Of a DNA stretch of 64,000 nt, positions 58,005 to 64,000 are shown one piece after another. This stretch comes from an uncultured Prevotellaceae bacterium (lineage in GTDB: Bacteria > Bacteroidota > Bacteroidia > Bacteroidales > Bacteroidaceae): assembly GCA_946534585.1 (NCBI GenBank), contig CAMNCV010000130.1:1-64000 (forward strand), written 5' to 3'. Positions within the stretch are counted from its first letter, which is position 1. Each line of letters starts with the position of its first letter. The translations under genes were made by a program, and so were the position numbers. The notes under the pieces were generated by a model that was not told the origin of the DNA, did no database searches, and worked only from the letters and a program-made list of their open reading frames with translations.

Positions 58005-59663
58005 ATGGAACAAATATCAAGCTTTAATGCAAAGATAGAAGAAAGCATTAAACGCAACTGGAATCTCGACGCCCTTACAGATTATAAGGGTGCAACTTTG
58101 CAATATCAAGATGTAGCAAGAAAGATTGAGAAACTTCATATCTTGTTTGAAAACAGTGGAGTTGTCAAAGGCGACCGCATAGCTTTATGTGGACGCAACA
58201 TGAGCAACTGGGCTGTTGCTTTTCTCGCCACACTTACATACGGTGCTGTTGCCGTACCTGTACTTCATGAGTTTACCGCTGACCAAATACACCACATAGT
58301 TAATCACTCTGAAGCCCGTCTGCTCTTTGTAGGCGATGTGGTAGCCAAGCAGATAGACCCAGATAAAATGCCCGCTCTCGAGGGAATTATTAACATACTT
58401 GACTACTCTCTAATGATTTCGCGTTCAGAAGCACTTACCAATGCACGTGAAAACCTTAACAGATTCTTCGGCGAAAAATTCCCAAAATACTTCCGCAAGG
58501 AATTTGTAAACTATTACAAGGAAGAAAGTCCAGAACAGCTATGTCTCATCAACTACACCTCTGGCACTACAGGCTTTTCTAAAGGTGTAATGATTCCATA
58601 TAGGGCAATGTGGTCAAACCTTGACTTTGCATCAGAAGTCCTTGACAAAGAGTTGCACCCTGGCGACAACACCATATCAATATTGCCAATGGCTCACATG
58701 TATGGTATGGCTTTTGAGTTTATCAAGGAATTTATGAGCGGCTGTCATATCTATTACCTGACACGAGTGCCATCACCAGCTGTCGTTGCTCAGGCATTCA
58801 AGGATGTCAAGCCAATAATAATAATTGCTGTACCGCTCGTCATTGAGAAGATAATACGCAAGAAAGTTTTCCCGAAACTGACACCGACAATAAAACTTAT
58901 GATGAAGACACCAATCATAGGAGCGAAAGTCAAGGAACGCATACGAAACCAAGTCTATGAGGCTTTCGGAGGTCGTCTATACGAAGTAATTATCGGTGGT
59001 GCTGCACTGAATCAGGAAGTAGAGGCATTCCTCAAGGACATCAAGTTCCCATTCACCGTGGGCTATGGTGCAACAGAATGTGCTCCTATCATAACCTACG
59101 CTGACTGGACAACGCACAAAGCAGGTTCATGTGGGCGTCAGGTGGTACACATGGAGATTAAAATTGACAGCAAGCATCCACACAAGGAGCCTGGCGAGAT
59201 ATTAGCTCGTGGTCTCAATGTAATGCTCGGATATTATAAAAACGAGGAAGCCACTCGCCAGACTATTGACAAGGATGGCTGGTACCATACTGGAGACCTC
59301 GGCATTATAGATCGTAAAGGCAATGTTTACATCAAGGGACGTTCAAAAAATATGCTACTTGGTCCAAGCGGTCAAAACATATTCCCTGAAGAAATAGAGG
59401 ATGCACTCAATTCCCTGCCCATGGTTGCGGAGAGCATAGTAGTACAGCGTGACACGAAACTCGTTGCATTGGTACACCCTGACATTGATGCTTGCTCGGC
59501 TCAGAACATGAGTAGCCTTGACGTTGAGGATTTGATGAAGAAAAACTTAGAACAACTTAATGCTACGCAGCCTGCATACTGCAAGATCTCCTACATAGAG
59601 ATTCACAACGAAGAGTTTGAAAAGACGCCAAAGAAGAGCATTAAACGTTACCTTTACAACTAA
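58005..59663 (+). CDS. AMP-forming long-chain acyl-CoA synthetase-like ligase
   Basis: Activates a carboxylic acid as acyl-AMP and then acyl-CoA. The 552-residue ANL-family protein has the P-loop-like NYTSGTTGFSKGVMIPYRA, the VGYGATECAPI motif, GWYHTGDLGIIDRKGNVYIKGRSKNM and a C-terminal lysine region (EKTPKKSIKRYLY). It resembles the FadD15-like bacterial ligases. As a lone gene with its own promoter and terminator it gives no pathway clue, though acyl activation could also serve the lipid genes at 40031-48779. Confidence 0.9.
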   Translation: MEQISSFNAKIEESIKRNWNLDALTDYKGATLQYQDVARKIEKLHILFENSGVVKGDRIALCGRNMSNWAVAFLATLTYGAVAVPVLHEFTADQIHHIVNHSEARLLFVGDVVAKQIDPDKMPALEGIINILDYSLMISRSEALTNARENLNRFFGEKFPKYFRKEFVNYYKEESPEQLCLINYTSGTTGFSKGVMIPYRAMWSNLDFASEVLDKELHPGDNTISILPMAHMYGMAFEFIKEFMSGCHIYYLTRVPSPAVVAQAFKDVKPIIIIAVPLVIEKIIRKKVFPKLTPTIKLMMKTPIIGAKVKERIRNQVYEAFGGRLYEVIIGGAALNQEVEAFLKDIKFPFTVGYGATECAPIITYADWTTHKAGSCGRQVVHMEIKIDSKHPHKEPGEILARGLNVMLGYYKNEEATRQTIDKDGWYHTGDLGIIDRKGNVYIKGRSKNMLLGPSGQNIFPEEIEDALNSLPMVAESIVVQRDTKLVALVHPDIDACSAQNMSSLDVEDLMKKNLEQLNATQPAYCKISYIEIHNEEFEKTPKKSIKRYLYN

Positions 59664-59819
59664 AAGTAACAATGTAAGGACTTCAGGTACTGATGTGTAC
59701 CGTGCGTGGAAGAGCAATGTTATCTTTTCGTTTTCTTTGGCTATTCCCATTGGAGCACCGCCCCCGACATAATTCAAAAAGCTGACAAAATTAACAAATA
59801 GCACACTATTTAATACAAA
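59664..59819. other. Gap after the acyl-CoA ligase, no convincing gene
   Basis: This 156-bp stretch is less AT-rich than other gaps and includes a GGGGGCGGTGCTCC block (minus strand). A minus-strand frame using TTG at 59804 runs into the ligase gene (59547-59804; includes VGGGAPMGIAKENEK). Its overlap with the ligase 3' end argues against a normal gene, but the non-coding part looks unusually gene-like. Confidence 0.3.
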
Positions 59820-59862
59820 AAAGGTTCATGGATATGAGATTAACTCATTACCATGAACCTTT
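59820..59862. terminator. Bidirectional terminator
   Basis: AAAGGTTCATGG (59820-59831) and CCATGAACCTTT (59851-59862) are perfectly complementary with a 19-nt loop, flanked by A-run and T-run. It separates the convergent acyl-CoA ligase and carB genes. Confidence 0.85.
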
Positions 59863-59882
59863 TCTTTGTGGCAAACTATCAC

Positions 59883-62800
59883 TTAGTATTCCTGCCAACT
59901 CTTAATCTGCAAGTCATCAATTGACAATTTGCAGAATGCTTCTATGAAAGCAGAAGCGAGTCTTGCATTAGTAATCAGAGGAATGTTATGGTCAATAGCA
60001 CCACGACGTATCTTATATCCATTAGTTTGCTCACGCTTGGTGTAATCCTTAGGAATATTGACAATAAGGTCAAACTTATGGTCATGTATCATATCCATGA
60101 CATTAGGCACATTAGTGTGCGACTCGTCAGGCCATCCTACAGCCGTAGCCTTCACGCCATTTGCTTCCAGGAATTTTGCCGTTCCTTCCGTAGCATAGAT
60201 AGTATAGCCAGCTTTCTGCAGTGCCTGTGCTCCATCAAGCAATGAAGCCTTCTCCTTCGTGCCACCTGATGAAAGCATTATTCCACGCTCCTTTGACGGA
60301 ATTTTATAGCCTGTTGCTATCAATGCATTGAGCAATGCCTCCTCATAAGTATCACCAAGACAACCTACTTCGCCCGTAGAGCTCATATCTACGCCAAGTA
60401 CGGGATCTGCATTCTGCAGACGATTAAACGAGAACTGACTGGCTTTTACTCCCATACGGTCAATGTCAAACACACTCTTATCAGGTTTCTGATAAGGAGC
60501 ATCAAGCATTATCTTAGTAGCAGTTTCAATAAAGTTACGTTTCAGTACTTTCGACACAAATGGGAACGAACGAGATGCACGGAGGTTACATTCTATAACC
60601 TTCACGCTACCACCCTTGGCAAGATACTGAATATTGAATGGACCGCTGATGTTGAGTTCCTTAGCGATAGCCTTACTTATCTTCTTTATCTGGCGCATCG
60701 TAGCAAAAGTAATCTGCTGGGCAGGGAATACCATTGTGGCATCACCTGAATGCACACCTGCAAACTCTACGTGCTCTGATATACCATATTCTACTATCTC
60801 ACCATTCTGTGCGACACCATCAAACTCTATCTCATTGGTTTCCTGCATGAACTGAGAGATAACTACGGGGAACTCCTTGCTCACCTCACTGGCAGCAGCA
60901 AGGAAGCGCTGCAGTTCGTCATCGTTATGACATACATTCATGGCAGCACCCGAAAGCACGTATGATGGGCGCACAAGTACTGGATAACCTACCTCGTCTA
61001 TGAACTGCTTTACATCGTCCATGCTTGTCAGCGCGCTCCACTTTGGCTGGTCAATGCCAAGCTGATCAAGCATAGCACTGAACTTTCCGCGATTTTCCGC
61101 GCGGTCAATACTTACCGGACTTGTGCCGAGTATAGGCACGCTCTGACGATAGAGTTTCATCGCGAGGTTGTTAGGTATCTGTCCGCCTACGCTGACTATG
61201 ACACCTCGTGGGTTTTCAAGGTCTATCACGTCAAGCACTCGCTCGAATGAGAGTTCATCAAAATACAAGCGGTCACACATATCATAGTCCGTTGATACTG
61301 TTTCCGGATTGTAGTTAATCATTATCGATTTATATCCGAGTTTACGAGCAGTATTTATAGCATTAACCGAGCACCAGTCAAACTCTACCGACGAACCTAT
61401 ACGATAAGCCCCTGAGCCAAGTACTATAACCGACTTATCATTACTGAAATAGTTGATATCATATCCCTCTACAGCATAGGTCATATAGAGATAATTAGTA
61501 AGTTCCGGATGCTCGCTTGCCACGGTCTCTATACGCTTAACGGCCGGCAATATACCCATTTTCTTACGCAGCGAACGAACCATTAGGTTTTCCTTCTCCA
61601 TATTTGTGCCCTTCTGCTTCAGTACGAAGCGTGCAATCTGGAAGTCAGAAAAGCCCCATACCTTAGCCTGGCGCATCATCTCCGGAGTCATTTCCTCAAG
61701 CGAATTAAGGGCTTCAAGTTTATGCTTGAATTCCACAATATTTTTCATTCGCTCTATGAACCAAGGGTCAATCTTCGTCAGTTCATAAATGCGTTCTACG
61801 GTATAACCCTCCTCTAATGCCTGAGCAAGGGCGAAAATACGCATATCCGTAGGATTAGCCAGTTCCTCATCAAGGTTGTCAAACTTCACATGGTCATTGC
61901 CTACGAAACCGTGCATGCCTTGTCCTATCATGCGCAGGCCTTTCTGCAACAGTTCCTCAAACGTACGACCTATTGACATTATCTCACCTACAGACTTCAT
62001 AGAAGAACCGATTTTGCGGCTCACACCAACGAATTTAGTCAAGTCCCATCGTGGTATCTTACATATCAGATAGTCAAGTGACGGTGCCACGTATGCGGAA
62101 TTAGGCGTACCCATCTCGCCAATCTGGTCAAGGGTATAGCCCAATGCTATCTTTGCTGCTACAAAAGCAAGCGGATATCCCGTAGCCTTTGAAGCTAAAG
62201 CTGACGAGCGACTCAGTCGCGCATTGATTTCGATAATGCGGTAGTCGTTGGTCTCTGCATTGAATGCATACTGTATGTTACACTCACCTACTATATTAAG
62301 GTGACGCACACACTTCACTGCTATATCCTGCAACATCTTCACCTGTTCTTCTGTCAGCGAGCAGGTAGGAGCCACAACGATAGACTCACCAGTGTGAATG
62401 CCGAGCGGATCAAAGTTTTCCATTGACGCTACAGTGAAGCAATGGTCGTTAGCATCGCGAATAACTTCAAACTCTATCTCCTTCCATCCCTTCAGACACT
62501 CCTCTACAAGCACCTGCGGAGCAAACGTAAATGCACTCTCGGCTATTTCCTTAAACTTCTCTTCGTCAGGACACACACCAGAACCCAGTCCACCAAGTGC
62601 ATATGCTGAGCGTATCATTATAGGATAACCGATACGGCGTGCAGCCTCAACAGCGCTCTCCATTGTTTCGCAAGCCTCACTCACTGGCACTTTCAAATCC
62701 ACCTTATTGAGTTCCTTAACGAATAGATCGCGGTCTTCTGTATTCATGATAGCCTCGACGCTGGTACCGAGTACCTCAACTCCATACTCTTTCAAGACGC

Positions 62801-63110
62801 CAGTCTGGTAAAGTTCCGTACCGCAGTTGAGAGCTGTCTGTCCGCCAAAGGCGAGCAATATGCCATCAGGACGCTCTTTCTTTATCACCTCAGTAACGAA
62901 ATAGGTGTTTACTGGTAGGAAATACACCTTGTCGGCAATGCCCTCACTTGTTTGGATTGTTGCCACATTAGGATTGATGAGCACACTGCTGATGCCTTCT
63001 TCGCGCAAGGCTTTCAGTGCCTGCGAACCAGAGTAGTCGAACTCTCCCGCCTGTCCAATCTTCAGTGCGCCTGAGCCCAACACGAGTACTTTCTTGAGTT
63101 GTTTTTTCAT
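59883..63110 (-). CDS. carB: Carbamoyl-phosphate synthase large subunit
   Basis: Makes carbamoyl phosphate from ammonia, bicarbonate and two ATP, for arginine and pyrimidine synthesis. The 1075-residue protein has two homologous ATP-grasp halves: VLGSGALKIGQAGEFDYSG at the start and VLGSGAYRIGSSVEFDWCSV near residue 565, each with downstream ATP-grasp loops. A C-terminal MGS-like allosteric domain (about residues 940-1075) follows. No carA lies in the window; carB has its own promoter. Confidence 0.96.
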   Translation of the reverse strand: MKKQLKKVLVLGSGALKIGQAGEFDYSGSQALKALREEGISSVLINPNVATIQTSEGIADKVYFLPVNTYFVTEVIKKERPDGILLAFGGQTALNCGTELYQTGVLKEYGVEVLGTSVEAIMNTEDRDLFVKELNKVDLKVPVSEACETMESAVEAARRIGYPIMIRSAYALGGLGSGVCPDEEKFKEIAESAFTFAPQVLVEECLKGWKEIEFEVIRDANDHCFTVASMENFDPLGIHTGESIVVAPTCSLTEEQVKMLQDIAVKCVRHLNIVGECNIQYAFNAETNDYRIIEINARLSRSSALASKATGYPLAFVAAKIALGYTLDQIGEMGTPNSAYVAPSLDYLICKIPRWDLTKFVGVSRKIGSSMKSVGEIMSIGRTFEELLQKGLRMIGQGMHGFVGNDHVKFDNLDEELANPTDMRIFALAQALEEGYTVERIYELTKIDPWFIERMKNIVEFKHKLEALNSLEEMTPEMMRQAKVWGFSDFQIARFVLKQKGTNMEKENLMVRSLRKKMGILPAVKRIETVASEHPELTNYLYMTYAVEGYDINYFSNDKSVIVLGSGAYRIGSSVEFDWCSVNAINTARKLGYKSIMINYNPETVSTDYDMCDRLYFDELSFERVLDVIDLENPRGVIVSVGGQIPNNLAMKLYRQSVPILGTSPVSIDRAENRGKFSAMLDQLGIDQPKWSALTSMDDVKQFIDEVGYPVLVRPSYVLSGAAMNVCHNDDELQRFLAAASEVSKEFPVVISQFMQETNEIEFDGVAQNGEIVEYGISEHVEFAGVHSGDATMVFPAQQITFATMRQIKKISKAIAKELNISGPFNIQYLAKGGSVKVIECNLRASRSFPFVSKVLKRNFIETATKIMLDAPYQKPDKSVFDIDRMGVKASQFSFNRLQNADPVLGVDMSSTGEVGCLGDTYEEALLNALIATGYKIPSKERGIMLSSGGTKEKASLLDGAQALQKAGYTIYATEGTAKFLEANGVKATAVGWPDESHTNVPNVMDMIHDHKFDLIVNIPKDYTKREQTNGYKIRRGAIDHNIPLITNARLASAFIEAFCKLSIDDLQIKSWQEY

Positions 63111-63176
63111 TATATTTGTTCTGATGTTTAGATATCCGTTTGCTACAGTCCCTATCTCTCCAATTTAATCATAGTG

Positions 63177-63207
63177 CAAAGGTAATAATTTTTTCTCTAA
63201 CTTCAAA
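63177..63207 (-). promoter_or_regulatory. Promoter of carB
   Basis: Minus-strand TTTG (63204-63207), 19 bp, then TACCTTTG (63177-63184), 67 bp before the carB start. Confidence 0.75.
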
Positions 63208-63433
63208 GCATTTTGTTTTCTTTTTTTATTTTACACTCACATACTCGCCGCGGGATTACATTTTGTTATCATTTCCGCCTTTTAACTTTCATTTTGATTT
63301 TTGCAACTGCCTATATACTCAATTATTTGAAAACACATGTCATTTATTTTTGTACAGCGAAATTATAGCGCAGATACTAACATTTTAATTATCAACAATA
63401 TAATAAAAAATAACACAAAATCATTTCATAAAA
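63208..63433. other. AT-rich gap upstream of carB, nothing recognised
   Basis: This stretch is strongly AT-rich with a phenylalanine-rich spurious plus-strand frame (63140-63388). I see no hairpin, promoter pair or protein family in it. Confidence 0.5.
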
Positions 63434-63543
63434 GCATAGCGATTACACTGTAATTGATATGCTTTTACTGCATCATCGCTATCATATCACGATGTAACAG
63501 CAATCATATTACAATGCTAAAGCTATGCTTTTACCTTAATCAA
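63434..63543. repeat. 22-bp tandem repeat locus D, five divergent units
   Basis: Five 22-bp units start at 63434, 63456, 63478, 63500 and 63522 without gaps. They are more divergent than at loci B and C but keep the period, the G/A-C-x-AT start of each 11-bp half and the AT-rich end. Some halves are exact inverses of each other (AAAAGCAT and ATGCTTTT). Confidence 0.75.
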
Positions 63544-63591
63544 ATGAGTTTTTTAAGTAAAAATGCGTTTTTCCTACCTATATAATACAAG

Positions 63592-63636
63592 AATGTCAGT
63601 CGTGGATTTTCTATTTCGTCATCCTCGACTGACATT
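63592..63636 (-). terminator. Probable terminator downstream of the TetR gene
   Basis: AATGTCAGTCG (63592-63602) pairs with CGACTGACATT (63626-63636); loop 23 nt. The flank on the minus strand is not strongly T-rich, so termination strength is uncertain. Confidence 0.55.
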
Positions 63637-63650
63637 TCTCTTTTGACATT

Positions 63651-63688
63651 CTGACAACCACAAGCCCTTATGGGCGACATTGTGTCAG
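63651..63688. repeat. Hairpin with TGACA/TGTCA ends
   Basis: CTGACA (63651-63656) and TGTCAG (63683-63688) enclose an inner GCCC-TTAT-GGGC hairpin (63664-63675). Together with the adjacent stem-loop, five TGACA/TGTCA half-sites fall within 100 bp just after the TetR gene. Confidence 0.45.
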
Positions 63689-63725
63689 TTTGCAATATGG
63701 CTTTCTATATGCGCATAGGCATTTT

Positions 63726-64000
63726 CTAATAAAACTGCTTTATAAAGTTTTCTAACCTGACTAATCCCTTATCCGTGCATATTCCACGTATCATAACAAC
63801 AAGGAAATTAACAAGCAACTGCTTATAAGTAAAATTCTTGTATGCAATTTCTGTACGTATCATACGCAACGAGCCTATTGTTATCATCCTGAACACATAA
63901 TAATCTATCTCAGGACGGAAATAACCTTGTTCCACTCCCTTGACAAAAAAGTCCTGAGATGCTTTCTCCTGACCACTATTATAGGAATCAAACAACTGCT
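63726..64000 (-). CDS. TetR family regulator, C-terminal part only
   Basis: The frame is open to the window edge; 90 residues of the ligand-binding domain are visible (QEKASQDFFVKGVEQGYFRPEIDYYVF, then IGSLRMIRTEIAY). The helix pattern and ending (LVRLENFIKQFY) fit the C-terminal domain of TetR regulators in Bacteroidetes. The DNA-binding N-terminus lies beyond 64000. The annotated ATG-like start inside the window (TTG at 63993-63995) is not the real one. Confidence 0.75.
   Translation of the reverse strand, partial: QLFDSYNSGQEKASQDFFVKGVEQGYFRPEIDYYVFRMITIGSLRMIRTEIAYKNFTYKQLLVNFLVVMIRGICTDKGLVRLENFIKQFY

Noticed and set aside
63140..63388. 82-codon plus-strand frame upstream of carB
   Set aside because: Phe/Leu-rich translation of AT-rich gap, overlapping the carB promoter on the other strand; no homology signs.

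Overview
The window is chromosomal DNA from a member of the Bacteroidetes, most likely order Bacteroidales and Prevotella-like. The evidence is the promoter signature seen repeatedly between genes (TTTG or TTG, 19-20 bp, then TAnnTTTG), the ATP synthase gene order starting with beta and epsilon, an a subunit with a signal peptide and extra periplasmic domain, ClpC with a charged insert, DUF2795, the three-gene glycogen cluster, secreted plant-polysaccharide enzymes, and AT-rich intergenic DNA. It is nearly all housekeeping and metabolic genes. I see no prophage, insertion sequence, CRISPR array, rRNA or tRNA.

Layout: 1-600, the end of a small minus-strand transcription unit of unknown genes, possibly partly decayed. 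741-7994, complete F-type ATP synthase operon (beta, epsilon, small membrane protein, a, c, b, delta, alpha, gamma). 8085-9077, a secreted SGNH/GDSL esterase carrying a cut-down pectinesterase-like tail. 9269-16457 (minus), gltX, waaA, metY, comM/yifB and a LeuA-type synthase. 16623-20141 (plus), an HD-domain membrane phosphodiesterase, an unknown protein, cobalamin adenosyltransferase, then DUF2795. 20438-25149 (minus), glycogen cluster: debranching enzyme, glycosyltransferase, GH57. 25432-37703 (minus), a long run: RlmL-like methyltransferase, dipeptidyl peptidase IV, purD, two membrane proteins, hisG, hisD, MATE transporter, clpC. 37844-39811, GH35 beta-galactosidase. 40031-48779 (plus), a fatty-acid/polyketide-like set (GNAT protein, ketosynthase, acyl carrier protein, two hotdog dehydratases, FAD desaturase-like enzyme, LolA-like protein, thioesterase) resembling part of an aryl-polyene/flexirubin cluster, interrupted by a GH51 arabinofuranosidase and prmC. 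48838-57818 (minus), ftsY, rimO, an HU protein, a membrane-anchored HU/LysM protein, tgt, an LptF/LptG permease, a DEAD-box helicase and galM. 58005-59663, acyl-CoA/AMP-forming ligase. 59883-63110 (minus), carB. 63726-64000, the C-terminal part of a TetR regulator running off the window.

The most unusual signals are: (1) an intergenic family of degenerate 22-bp tandem repeats, themselves built from 11-bp half units, found at four separate places and abutting or entering genes; (2) a 532-residue protein joining an HU DNA-binding domain to a transmembrane helix and a LysM-like domain through a long acidic linker; (3) the partial aryl-polyene-like cluster with a nested palindrome between its carrier protein and dehydratase genes; (4) a 74-nt out-of-frame overlap between the DEAD-box helicase and galM. 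Promoters, terminators and inverted repeats were read by eye; family names come from recognised motifs, not from database searches.
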